Assembly: GCF_018991925.1 (NCBI RefSeq)
Contig: NW_024724368.1
Location: 3,310,742 to 3,374,741 of the forward strand
Direction of reading: 5' to 3'
Source: Homarus americanus
Taxonomy: Eukaryota; Arthropoda; Malacostraca; Decapoda; Nephropidae
DNA length: 64,000 nt
This document shows positions 1 to 11,529 of this stretch, one piece after another. Each line of letters opens with the position of its first letter. Positions within the stretch are counted from its first letter, which is position 1. Both the position numbers and the translations under genes were made by a program. A model generated the notes under the pieces. The model saw only the letters and a program-made list of their open reading frames with translations, did no database searches and was not told the DNA's origin.

Positions 1-751
1 GGGTCATTTATCACGGCATTAAGTGATTCATGTCCTATTAAATGTTAGCGCTTTCTTCAGTCATCTAATGTGGATGAATTATCTTGTTTTTTTGTGGGTT
101 TAGGTCTTCGTCTTACTGTTACTTCGAAGAAAATAAGGATAATAGTGTAGTTGTATTTGTCAAGAGCGGCAGCCATCTTTGTTGTTGCTAGGGGATACGG
201 GTATATTTGAAATTACGATATAAATTCATTAACCAACCCCTATATAATTTTCTTTCCATACTTAAACACCCATAAATTAATTATTAATAATAATCCATAC
301 GCGTTAAACGTAAATAAACTTATATTAAAGATTATAAACGAGAAATTGAACGGTCTGCCATCTCGTTATCCCTCACGCAAAGATACACGTAAGTTATAAA
401 CATTTAGCTGCGCCGTTCACTACCAATTGTGGTATGTGTATTATGTGTAGGTAGAGACGATAATAAAGAGAATAGAATCGTTTGGTGATTAATTCTTGGT
501 GTTTGTTGATATGATGATCAATTTGGTCTTGAAATGTGTGAGGTGAGGTGAAGTTTGGTTTGATTTGATTAGGTTAGCTTGATTTTGATGTAGAGAAAGA
601 GAGAGAGAGACCAAAAACTAGGGGGAGGGGGGGGGAGCAAGAACGAAAGAGAGAGAGAGAGAGAGAAACTACATTCTTTACCGTCTCCCTAAACCGGTAT
701 TCATAAGACACATACAGTAATACCTTCACAATCACCATTCATATACAACTG

Positions 752-961
752 TAGAGTCCCCTTCACTTGTGCGTTTACAGGGGCTCGTCATATAAACATC
801 CCACAAATCATTGACATTTTTATTTTAATATTGTTTTAATTTGATTCCATAGCATGTTTACTATTGCGAGTTTCCTTCTGTCGAATATAAACCAATACAG
901 GGTTGCCACACTGCCCTAAACTTGACGAGCCCCTGTAAACGCACAAGTGAAGGGGACTGTA
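752..961. mobile_element. 210-bp MITE, copy 1 (TA-flanked, 38-bp terminal inverted repeats)
   Basis: Terminal inverted repeats start TA-[CG]AGTCCCCTTCACTTGTG and continue through GCGTTTACAGGGGCTCGTCA; the right end is the reverse complement, ending GGGGACTGTA. The interior is AT-rich without an open frame. TA at both edges suggests a Tc1/mariner-type non-autonomous element. A second copy of identical length lies at 35465-35674 in the same orientation. Confidence 0.85.
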
Positions 962-2700
962 CCTTCGATACTTGTGGGTGACTCATGAAGGAAGGGGGGG
1001 GGGATGAAGGCGGACAGGTGGTCATCAATGAGCTCCTTCAAGTACAAGGTGTTGAGTATGACATAAGTGAGTGTAACCTCTTAGTTCAAGTGGAGTCCTT
1101 CGTTAAATGGGACCCTCTTGAGATGGAGAGAGAGGAAGAAGAGAAGAAGAAAGAGTAAGACAAGGAGGAAAGAGGGAGAGAGATAATAGACAGCATGAAG
1201 GAGAGAAGAATGAAAGAAGAAAGATTGGAGAGAGGAAAAATAAGAGGAGGTTTACCAATAGAGAAAAAGACAGACTGAGAAAACAGAAGATAAAAAGGAG
1301 AGAGAGAGTGAGGGAGAGAGAGAGACTGGCCCCCAGGGTAAACAGGAGCCACGTGAGAAGGTTGGATGGCTAACAATAGATTCAGTAACAGATATAAATA
1401 AACCCACTGAGTGTCATCCCCCGTCGCTGTGGGTTTTAAAAAAGGTAAACAAGAATGGACAAATGGTAGTAACATGAGCAGGTGGGGGTCTTGGTGGAGC
1501 CCTTTAACGGTACATCGGCAGGGAAGGGAGGTTAGGGTAGGAGAAAGGGGGATTAGGGAGGGTAGGAGAGAAGAGAAGGGAGGGTAGGAGAGGAGAAAAG
1601 GAAGTGGGAGATTGATGGAAGGGAGGGAAAGGGATATGAAGGAGGAGAGGCAGGTAGGTAAGAAGAAGGAGAGAAGAGAAAGACGAAAGTGTTGGAGGAA
1701 GGAAGGAAGGATGGAGAGATGGATGAGAAGAAAGAAAAGTAAAGGTGGATGATAGGCTAAACAAGATTAACAAGGGAGAGGAACTAAAATAAGTCAAATG
1801 GAATTGGATTAGGTTAGGTTAGGTAGGGGGATTGTGGATATAGAAGAGAATGTTAGAGAATGATTAATTATGTAAGGAGTCATAAAGTAGGAGGAAGAGG
1901 TTACATGGGGGGGGGGGTATGTTCTGGGTATGGTAATGTTTCGTTCAAGTATTAGTGTGTGGGGGGGTTTTTTTCGTGTACAATTTATTCTCTTTTATTG
2001 GGCAGACTTGAACGCCAAATGGTAGGTAATGACGTAATGACTCAATGTAACTCATTGACTTCATCCATTACCGCTGGGTATAAATTTGACCAATCATATG
2101 CATTTTGAGTTCCAATTGGTGGGTCGAGGCGGTGCAGTGTTTTGGTTGGTGGAGGTCTCTCACGCTATATTGTACAGTACTAGGATACCTGGTCTGACTC
2201 TACCACACACACACACACACACCATGTACTCAATAATTTATAGCTCCTGATAGACCAGTGTAATCAATCATCTAGTATACGCGTTCAAGACCTGATCTGT
2301 TGAAGGCTTACATACATCACCATCAATAACTTAATGATACAGAGTTAACAGTCAGTAGTTTGAGGGTGAAGTGGCTGGTTCCTTAGTGGTTGGTTCCTTC
2401 CACGTGAAACCAACACGATGGGGAGATAAGAGATCAGACATAGATCATTTTCCCGTGTGTTGTGCCAGCTGTTGGTGGTGGTGGTGGTGGTGGTGGTGGT
2501 AGTAGTGGTCGTCGTGGTGGTAGTGGTGGTGGTGGTAGGGTGAAGATGGTGGGAGAAGTGATAACAAGGATCATATGAAGATCTTCCCCCCAAAGTATCC
2601 AACTGAAGATCCTCCCCCCCCCAGTCGCGCTCATATGAAGATCCCCCCCAACATATAATATAAATAAACAACATAAGGATTAAATAATAAAACATTATTC
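962..2700. other. No gene seen
   Basis: Apart from the purine tracts and a GGT run, I see only AT-rich unique sequence. Confidence 0.6.
1100..1745. repeat. Polypurine (A/G) tracts
   Basis: Two purine-rich blocks (about 1110-1350 and 1520-1745) dominated by GGA, GAGA and GAAGGA. Their complements make spurious Ser/Leu/Pro-rich open frames. Similar tracts: 7060-7340, 26815-26950, 43160-43410, 52490-52720, 63590-63690. Confidence 0.8.
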
Positions 2701-2817
2701 AGATTACTTTCTTGTTACACTAAATATTGGTGTAGGTTAGGTTAGGTTAGGTTAGGTGGTCATAGTGACGTCAGGTAAGGTCAGGTTTGGTCAGGTCAGA
2801 TCCTCCCATCCAGGCTT

Positions 2818-2875
2818 GATCATATGAAGATCCCCCCCCCCAAGTAGGTTTGGGGGGGAGGATCTTCATATGATC
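2818..2875. repeat. Inverted repeat GATCATATGAAGATCCCCCC
   Basis: GATCATATGAAGATC plus a C run faces a G run plus GATCTTCATATGATC, with arms of about 25 bp. Related half-units CATATGAAGATC(C/T)YCCCCC occur at 2573-2593 and 2632-2650. Confidence 0.8.
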
Positions 2876-3476
2876 CCATAACAACATCAGACCACATGAA
2901 AACAACAATAGTGTCTTTTGTAACCGAGTAAAAAGATCCAGGTTATAACAATATTCATAGTTGTAATTTGTTGTTACGGGATATTAAACCATCGTCCTCA
3001 AAGGGTTAAACCATTGTCTTCAAAGGTTTAAGATACAACCTTTATACTATATGTGTGCCCAGGAGAGAATAATCTTAATTCACGTGTACACAAACCCACA
3101 TGATCGTGAAAACCCACACAGGTACCTAACCTATCTGTTTATGTGGTACGTATACACAGCTGTACGAGAGAGAGAGAGAGAGAGAGGTGTGTGTGTGTCA
3201 TCGTCAAAAAAAATACGATCGTGGTGTTAGGTCCTTAGCGGTCACTAGTATTGTCATGTGATCGGGGTAATGTGAGCTGTAGTCCTGTTCCAAGAAAATC
3301 GAACCAGCTTGGAGTCCCCGGTAACCAGATTATGCCTGCCTGCTAAGTCACCACCATGCTAGGCGGCTCCTTTAGTGGTGGTTGTACAGCTGACGGGGGT
3401 GTGTGACCTGCGTAGAGAGAGAGTGGGAGGGTATCGTGGTGGTGGTGTTTTGTTGTTGTGGTGGTGTGCGGCCCTC

Positions 3477-3703
3477 AGGACATTCTCCTCTCTTCTTCCT
3501 TCTCTCCCTCTCTCTCCTTCCTTTCCTCCCTACTTGTCTTCTTCGTTCCTTGTCTCCCCCCTTTTCTATTTTCCTTCCTCCCTTTCTTCATTTTTCCCTC
3601 CTTCTTTCCCCTCTTTCATCTCTCCCTCTATTTTTCCTCTTTCTCTTCCCCCCTTTCCCTCCTTCAGTCTCTCCCTTCTTCCCGCCTTCCCTCCCTGAAA
3701 ACT
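3477..3703. repeat. Polypyrimidine (C/T) tract
   Basis: About 225 bp of CCTTCCTCC/TCTCTCCC-type sequence, open in all three plus-strand frames only because pyrimidine codons cannot make stops. Similar tracts: 41990-42390, 45000-45460, 45750-45960, 52930-53070. Confidence 0.8.
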
Positions 3704-4639
3704 TGGTAGATCTGTAGTTCGTCTCGGGAACACTTGAGTATACTTCTAAACTTCTAAATCATCTCCTAATGAAGAACTGAAAGTCCCCATCTAACGATAT
3801 GTATTTTCTCTACATCAAAACTCAGGTTAGGTTAGTTCAGGTCAGGTCAGATCTGGCTCGCTGGTTTGGGAGGATGAAGTGGATTTATTACACACACACA
3901 CACACACACACACATTCCCTCTCATATTCAATCACCCTTCCACACACACTTAAGATTCTCACTCATTTTTTTTCCACATTCACAGGCCCTTGCACATACT
4001 TTTTAATGGTCACGCACCCTCCCTTATTACTTCTCCCCTCCTCATTCTCTCACACATCCACTCCCACACATCCACGCCCACATCACCTCCCTCTCTCTCA
4101 CACATTTTCCCTCACACCCTCCCTCCCATCCTCCCTCACCATCTCACACCCTCCCTCCACCTCTCACACACCTCCTACACACCTCCCTCTCCTCCCCACC
4201 CTCTCATACACCTCCTACACACCTCCCTCTCCTCCCCACCCTCTCACACACCCACATCACCCCTTCCTCCTCCTCCTCCTCCTCCTCCCAAGCAAGCAGA
4301 CCAGTGACCCATCAAGGGTATAGCATGAACCAATAATTCCACAGGCAAGTTCCTACCAGCCAGCACCATGCAGCCGCCACTCCCAGCAGGCCAGGCTAAG
4401 AGAGGAGAAGGATATAGTTCGTGTATATTTACTCGAGGCTGAAAATATATCCGCAAGAGATATATATCACGTCTTAGAAAAATATATAAACTTACTGATT
4501 TTTTTTTTACGTAGATCGCGTTTATGTTTCTATCAGCAACATTGTCCCTAACTTCTTGTTAATAATGACAATGTTGAGGTTTGTAATACGACCATTCACG
4601 TCATACTTGTGAATATCTGTTAGGTGGTTTGTTTACCTT

Positions 4640-4642
<3 letters not shown>

Positions 4643-4682
<40 letters not shown>
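4643..4682. repeat. (GA)20 microsatellite
   Basis: Forty perfect bases of GA. Shorter GA runs occur at 594-610, 646-666 and 3166-3186. Confidence 0.95.
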
Positions 4683-4684
<2 letters not shown>

Positions 4685-5674
4685 CTGTATTAGTGTTCTG
4701 GGGGTATGTGGTGTGTTATCTGGGATCAAAAGCATAGTTTAAGACAGACGTCACCATGGGAGATAGTGAGATGGGGCGAGGGGAAAAAAGGTATGTTCTC
4801 AAGACTGTGGGTGATGATGATGTGGTGGTGGTGGTAGTAGTGTGGGTGACCATGTACTGTTTTGGGGTGACTGTGTGTGGTAGTGACTGTATATGGTAAT
4901 GGTGGTAGTGGTAGCCGGGTAGTATGGTATAGTGGTAACATAGTAGTAGTGGTAGCCGGCTAGTGTGGTGTTAAGTAAACGCCACACGGTAAAATAATAG
5001 CACACAGCAAGGCGTGATACCCACTACAGTGACTTGTACTGTTGTTATCGTAGACACAAGAAGTGGTGGTGTTGTGGTGATGGTAGTTGTTGTTGTTGTG
5101 GTGGTGGTGGTTGTTAATTTACCCCCTTACACACACACACACACAGAGTTGGTATAGGAGTGTGTTGTACAGGTTGAGACAGGTGTACTGATTGACGGGT
5201 ATAGATCAGAGGTGGACAGGTAGAGTTGACAGACAGACAGGTGGACATACAAGCAGAGAGACGAGCAGATAAACATACAGAATAACCAAATAGACAGACA
5301 CAAACTAGTACGGAAAAAAACAATCAATAAACACACAACATAACAGACAGACAGACAGACAACATAACAGACAGACACACACAGACAGACAGACAGACAG
5401 AACCAAAAAAAACAACAACCAAACCTCCAGAATAACAGACAAACCAAGATAAAAGTAAAACACGCATAAACAGATAGAAAAATCATACGAACAAACACGG
5501 GAATAAGAAATAAACAAAGAAATAATTGAGGGCGAGGGAAAAAATAAACAAGAAGTATATAAATAAACACAAAACGTAAATAACTTCATAAATTAAACAT
5601 ATAAGGTCACGTAAATAAACATATAGAATCACCTGAAGATTAAACCCCCCTTACATTATTTTTTTTTGGAGGGG

Positions 5675-5773
5675 TTAGGTTAGGTTAGGTTAGGTGAGGT
5701 GAGGTGAGGTGAGGTAAGGTGAGGTTAGGTGAGGTGAGGTGAGGTGAGGTGAGGTGAGGTTAGGTTAGGTGAG
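5675..5773. repeat. Telomere-like TTAGG/TGAGG array
   Basis: About twenty pentamers: (GGTTA)n at both ends and (GGTGA)n in the middle, with one GGTAA. TTAGG is the arthropod telomere unit; the TGAGG variants show sequence drift and internal expansion. Confidence 0.85.
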
Positions 5774-6194
5774 GTGGAGAATTTTCAGGTGCTCTGATAA
5801 TTGAATGAAGGAATAAACTTATGGCTACAGGAGTATTGTATGAATGTATTGTATATCTGCATGTATGTTACCTAAAACAGTTCAACAGCTAATCAAAACT
5901 CAGTAAAATAATAAAACTGGATTAAAATGAGATAAAGATTTGCCGACTAGACATATCAAGTGAGATGAAAGTGTAATAGATAAACGCAATAGTGTTAAAG
6001 AGAGCAGCGTCTATTAGCAGTGGTAGGCGGTGATGGTGGGTGGTGATAGTGATCGGTTATAGTGATTAACAATAGTGGTTGTGGTGTCAAGTTTCACCTC
6101 ATCACTTTAAAAGACTTGTGGGTGATAAGTTTCTGGCTATTTTTAACTTTCTTTCTTTCTTTCTTTCTGAGACGGTGACAACAAACCGCCTCTT

Positions 6195-6195
<1 letters not shown>

Positions 6196-6249
<54 letters not shown>
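6196..6249. repeat. (GT)27 microsatellite
   Basis: Fifty-four perfect bases of alternating G and T. Confidence 0.95.
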
Positions 6250-6251
<2 letters not shown>

Positions 6252-7418
6252 AGTCTCCTACATCTGCACTAACTTTAAAAGGACCATAAACTACACCACA
6301 CCTTTTAACTCTGGAGTGAACGCTCATTTTAACGACCAAACTGACATCGGTTTTTTGTGGGTTACTTTACGGTGCTGTTTTCGACGTAACAAGAAGAATT
6401 GATAAAAGGGAAGAGGGAAAGAGAAGAGGAGAGGTTAAGGTGCCACAACTTCAAAATACTTGGGGAGAAAAAAAAAACATGTACCTAATTTTAATCACTA
6501 TATTCCCCTAAGTAATTTAAATACCTTGTCTAGTTAGTCTTAGAATCATAGAAACTACCGTATGTGGGTTTTTCTCTTAATAGATTGTCTGAAATGAGGA
6601 AAACCCAATTCAATAATAATGTAAAATATCACCGAATTCATTATTTATTCTTGATCAGTTGCCTCGATTACTGACACTGGCCCAGAGTCCTTTAAACTCT
6701 CACCATAACAGACAGACAGACACAGAGAACCAACCCCAAAAATAACATCTCAAAAAGAACAGAAATAAACATGAAAGTTACTAATTTAATTTTACCTTTT
6801 GCCTCTCTCTCTCTTTTTTTTTTAACTTTCGTGTCGTTCGTTCTTGTCAAGTGGCAGCGGCAGGAGGAGACGCCGCCGGGAGCTACTGACGGAGGCTGTG
6901 TCGTGTTGGACGGGTCTTCTCTCTCCACTGTATAATAACCGACCTCTTGACGTTCTTTTTGGCATCTGTGTTGACATTCCTCGGTGTGTGTGTGTGTGTG
7001 TGTGTGTTTGTAGTTGTTGTTGTTGTTGTTGGTGGTGGTGGTTGTGATGGTGATGGTTTTAAATGGATCAGAAGGAGAAAAAGAAGGAATTGGAGGATGA
7101 AGAGGAATAATAGGAGGAGGAGAAGTAGGAAGAAAAGGAATAGGAGGAGAAGGAAGAGAGAGAAAGATAGAAAAAAAAGGGTGGATAAGAAGAGAGAGTG
7201 AATAAGTTCATATTACCAACGTACAGACAATCACTAAATCATAGATAGGGGAAGAGAGGAGGTAGAGAAAAAGTAAGAGGAGGAAGGAGGAGGAGGAAGG
7301 AGAGAATGAAGAAGGAAGAGAGGAGGAAGAAAGACAGTGGTAGTTATGTTTAAGAATCACCTTAGGGCTGATACTTTGTTTCTTACCTTACAACAAAACT
7401 GCTGCTCTGCCTCTAGGT

Positions 7419-7420
<2 letters not shown>

Positions 7421-7450
<30 letters not shown>

Positions 7451-7550
7451 TAACGGTTTTATTGAAGAGCTTGGCAGCCAAGAAGGCTGAAAATATACAG
7501 TTACATATTTGGGGAATGGGTTACGAATTACAAAATATATACAAGTGACA
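7421..7550 (-). repeat. Retroelement 3' tail, copy 1 (ends in (TTA)n)
   Basis: On the minus strand it reads CCCATTCCCCAAATATGTAA, then TTTTCAGCCTTCTTGGCTGC, then AATAAAACCGTTAATTATTA with a (TTA)10 end. It matches 26590-26700 on the plus strand. An AATAAA just before a short simple-repeat tail suggests the 3' end of a non-LTR element or SINE. Confidence 0.75.
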
Positions 7551-7765
7551 AGTGACACAAATAAGACATATAGTAACAGATGGGGATCAGCTCAAACTAC
7601 AGTTCATTTCAGCATAATTTGTTGACAGCAGTGTAGGGAGCAGTGTTTGCTGGGAGTGAATACACTGATTTATTACAAGTTATTGATAATTTTTTTACAA
7701 TGGTTGGGACTGGGCTGTTCTTATAGCGATCGGATTCGTGCACGTATGGGCTGGATGCGGTTGTG

Positions 7766-7805
<40 letters not shown>

Positions 7806-8242
7806 ACAGCCATAAGAACACACCTACCCAAGAACGACAATTCCGTCAGGTGTGTTGGTAGGAAGGGACAGTACACCACCTCCACTATTGCACCACCACT
7901 TCAAACACCATCACCACCAACAACTACAACACCATCTCCATCACCTGTGCCTCCCACCAGGTATAATGGTAGGTAAAGATGCAGGCACAAACACAGATCT
8001 AAAATATACAGTAAAATGAAAGCTACATTAGTTAAGAGTAAATTATTATGATTATTATTCATATTAGTAGAAAATAATGGTAGGTCATTCAGCGCCTCAA
8101 AGGTCATCCGTGTTCAAGGTCACCACCCACACCCACTGTCACCCAAGAAAAGAACACAATCCCTACAGTACATGTTAGCTGAGTACGAAGGCGGTACAGT
8201 ACATCGTCAGCGTCTACAGTATATACTTAATATAATAACATA

Positions 8243-8570
8243 AGAATGGAGGAAACTGCAGCGGGCCTTGGCCCATACTGGGCAGTCCCATTTACACCCA
8301 ACCCCGATTGCTCATATAAGCATCCAACCTATGTTTGAAGCTATCCAGCGTATTCGAGTTAATGATGATATTTGGTAACTTGTTCCATTCATCCACTACT
8401 CTGTTTCCAAACCAGTGTTTACCTATTTCGCGCCTAAATCTAAATTTGTCTAATTTAAAACCATTGTTACGAGTTCGCTCCTGGTTGGATAGTTTGAGTA
8501 CCTTTGTAATGTCCCCTTTGTTTAGCCCTGACTTGCCATTTATACACCTCTATCATGTCTCCCTGATCAA
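8243..8570 (-). pseudogene. CR1-like LINE, 3' end of ORF2
   Basis: The minus strand encodes RGDMIEVYKW, a frameshift near 8530, then KGDITKVLKLSNQERTRNNG, FKLDKFRFRREIGKHWFGNR, VVDEWNKLPNIIINSNTLDS and FKHRLDAYMSNRGWV followed by TAA (8294-8292). R-G-D-M-I-E-[VT]-Y-K and N-R-V-V-[DN]-x-W-N-x-L-P are hallmarks of the C-terminus of CR1-type and related LINE ORF2 proteins. A short 3' UTR with TTATTATATT follows to about 8228. This is a 5'-truncated copy with no RT or endonuclease domain. Confidence 0.85.
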
Positions 8571-8759
8571 CCCCATACGTCTCCACCCAGTGCAGATTAC
8601 TTTGACCATGTCCGGGTTTTCTGGGTCCAGCACTATAGATCATCTGCTTATACTTGACGAAGCATGTATATACGTTCGCCCAAAGCTAAACACACGATAT
8701 ATCCCCGAACGTTTTCATCATTCTAAAGGTCTTAATTGTATAACTTAAGAGGTGGTGCG

Positions 8760-8935
8760 TCGCATACTTTGATATCAGTAAGAATGAAATATGACAGAAA
8801 GACACACACACACACACACACACATACACATACAATACATACACACACATAGCATAGTGGCCTCTTTATATATTGGGTCACTGTCATTTGGTTGATATAC
8901 AGGTCATGTTAAGTGTCACATCTCAACAGTAACAC

Positions 8936-8971
<36 letters not shown>

Positions 8972-10840
8972 AGACATGATTGTAACCTACATTTTAGATA
9001 CGCCGGTCAAATTACAGTCAGTCAACAGTCTTTATGATACAGTCTGTGTTTGTAATAAGTAATCACATCTACATAATGAGATAAATATTACGTTATATAC
9101 TACTACAGAATGACGTAATATGCTGATATAACTCCACAAATGACCATTGACTTGATCACCTACCTCTTAACCTGACCTGACCTAACCTGACCTGACCTCC
9201 ATGAGAAAACTTCGTCACTTACACAACCTTCATAGATGTTATTTTTGTTATTTACGTCATGAAGCTCTGATTTATTTGCCATTCAAGAGGATTTATTGAT
9301 TTTTTTATATCTTCATTTATTGCATATTTATGTTTTTGTTTGGTTGTTTATGTATTTGTATGTTATTTTTTCCATGTTTTTAAAGTGTTCCATAAGCCAC
9401 AACAAACATATGAACTAGAGCTAAAAGTTATACAGGGCAAGAGAGTGTCAGCTGGTAAGTGTCAGTTTCCTCCTGACCTTGACCTTCCCCGCTGTCATGC
9501 CTTAACCTAATCTAACTTTACATAAACCCAATTTAATCTATCTTAAAGTAACCTAACCTAATGTTACCTACTCCGATCAAAATCTGCCTAACGTAACTTA
9601 ACCCAAACACACACATACACACACCACACTTCACCACACCCACGACACTACACTGGTAATCTGATATGCAAATTATGCAGTTATGCAGGTAGTTTGGTGA
9701 TGGTGAGGTAGATAGTGAGGGCGGGGAGGAGGTGCCGACGTCCGCCCCGTGTAGCCTACCTTCGTCAACTCCGTCAGGTGAAAAAATAAACTAAATCATC
9801 GTGACGTTGCGAAGTCGAGTGAGTCTCCCCCCCAAAAAAAGGACATTTGATATGGTTCAAACTGGGGGCGTCGTGTGGTGAAAGATTGCCAGCGACGTAG
9901 AACAGAGGATTATTTCTAGCACCTGTGGTCATGGGTTAGGTTAGGTTAGGTTTTAGGTGAAGTTGGAATGTTATCAGAAAGGTATTGTGGGTTTTTTTTT
10001 CTCGTTTTCTTTCTTGGGTCAATGTTGCAACTTCAGGTAAATTTGACGTTGTTTATCACTGACAGTTTCTCATTATTTTTCATTTTTTGTTACTTGTGTT
10101 TATCAGCTGTGTGATGTTTACACCTGTCGGCTCGTGTTGACGTGTTACAGACAGGTGAAGGGGAGGGAGGTCGACCTCTCGTGTTAGTGGGTGTGAGTTA
10201 AGGTATATAACTTCCAAACTGTGATGATAATTTTGTGTTTATTCACTGTATATTCTACACAGTTAAATTACTTTGTCTGTTCATTCTCTCATTGTAATCG
10301 CTTCAATAAGCTTATGGGAATGACTATATTTTGTTATACATTTACGCTTATTACGTCTTAACCCTTTGAAGACGATGATTCAACCCTTTGAGGACTATGA
10401 TTTAACCCTTTGTGGATGTAAGTTTGAGGATGGTGGTTTAAGAAGTCTTTCAGAACCCGGTACTATCATCCAGGCCATGTGTAGTAGTATTAGTAGTATT
10501 GGTAAATATAGTAGTAAGTAGGCAATAGTAGCCAATGATAGTAAACCAATGTGTAAAATCACATGTACACTGCTAAGAGAGTTTCCTCACTTGACTCTGG
10601 TAAGATCTTTCATGTTCTTTCATTTACCTCTTAAAGAAACTGTCTCTTGTTGAACATCTGGTAACATGATCCATTCTTACATCTCCCGTTATCGTTCAAT
10701 TTATCGTAAACACATTGGAGAACGTGGCCAGAATTTCATCCTTACAGCGCTCACCAACCTACTGCTCTTAGTGTTGATTTACTATTATTTAATTCATTGA
10801 TATGATTTTATACATGTGAATTATATTTTGTATTTGTCTT
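8760..10840. other. No gene seen; a GC-richer patch at 9.72-9.78 kb
   Basis: CA microsatellites (8803-8823, 8938-8968) and AT-rich unique sequence. The patch GGGCGGGGAGGAGGTGCCGA to CCGTCAG|GTGAAA at 9718-9780 is GC-rich and ends in a donor-like site; it could be a first exon of a plus-strand transcript, but nothing confirms this. Confidence 0.4.
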
Positions 10841-10844
10841 TCAG

Positions 10845-11001
10845 TGAAACAGTGCAATCACAAGAATACCAAAGACGAAATATTTACCTTCTTGGCGCTG
10901 ACTGGACATGGACGAGAATCTTAACCCTGATTGGACGAGGCTGAGAACATCTTGACGTTAATTGGACCAAATCGAGAGTACACTAATGCTGATTGGATGA
11001 G
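10845..11001 (+). ncRNA. Possible non-coding exon
   Basis: The 157 bases are bounded by a strong acceptor (TTTGTATTTGTCTTTCAG) and a strong donor (GAG|GTAAGC). All three frames contain stops, so if transcribed it would be an untranslated or long non-coding exon. Inside, a roughly 31-bp unit with CTGATTGGA(C)GAG recurs about three to four times. No partner exon was identified, so this may simply be a degenerate tandem repeat. Confidence 0.25.
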
Positions 11002-11205
11002 GTAAGCCCAAAATGCCACGAGAAAATAAACTCTTGTGTCAATTTGTAAGACTAACCGACCTGACAAAAGCAAAGCGAATATGTCTGTCTAGGTTAACAG
11101 CACGAGCAGGTTTATCTAATACGTGTTGACAGGTAGTGTTTAGTCGACATACGAGAACTTTAGTAAATACTTCAGATTATACCGTACGTGAGGAAGGAAT
11201 AACAC

Positions 11206-11241
<36 letters not shown>

Positions 11242-11529
11242 CAAACACTTCAAGAAAAGATAATTCATGTTTTTGTTTTATCCTTCATTTCCATTCCTGG
11301 GGCAACACGAGAGGGAAGTGTGTGTCGAGTTCAATATTTACGGGGACTACAAAGCCACACGGTAAGACTCGGCGGCAGTCACATTGGTGGTGGTGGTAGT
11401 GGTTCTTGTCTTTTGAAGTTACTGAGGGAGAGAGAGATATGGCAGGGGGCCAGCCTGTATGGTCTAGTTACTGTAAACCGGAGTTAAGTCACTGTGTTCT
11501 GTTGTGTGGGGGTACTGTACTATCTGTGT

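Larger units (their letters stand above)
3704..7400. other. No gene seen; repeat-rich
   Basis: Contains CA- and CTCACAC-rich sequence (3.89-4.26 kb, including a 36-bp duplication at about 4.17-4.24 kb), a TCC run (4262-4289), GA, GT and GGT microsatellites and the telomere-like array. Open frames rich in His-Thr, Cys-Val or Ser-Pro come from these repeats. Confidence 0.6.

Noticed and set aside
1086..1797. Ser/Leu/Pro-rich minus-strand open frames
   Set aside because: Complement of polypurine tracts, where stop codons are rare by composition.
3799..4323. 174-codon plus-strand open frame rich in His, Thr, Pro
   Set aside because: CA and CTCACAC repeats followed by a TCC run; no recognisable domain.
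5127..5589. Cys/Leu/Val-rich minus-strand open frames (147 and 94 codons)
   Set aside because: Come from ACAGACAGAC-type low-complexity sequence; composition is that of the repeat.
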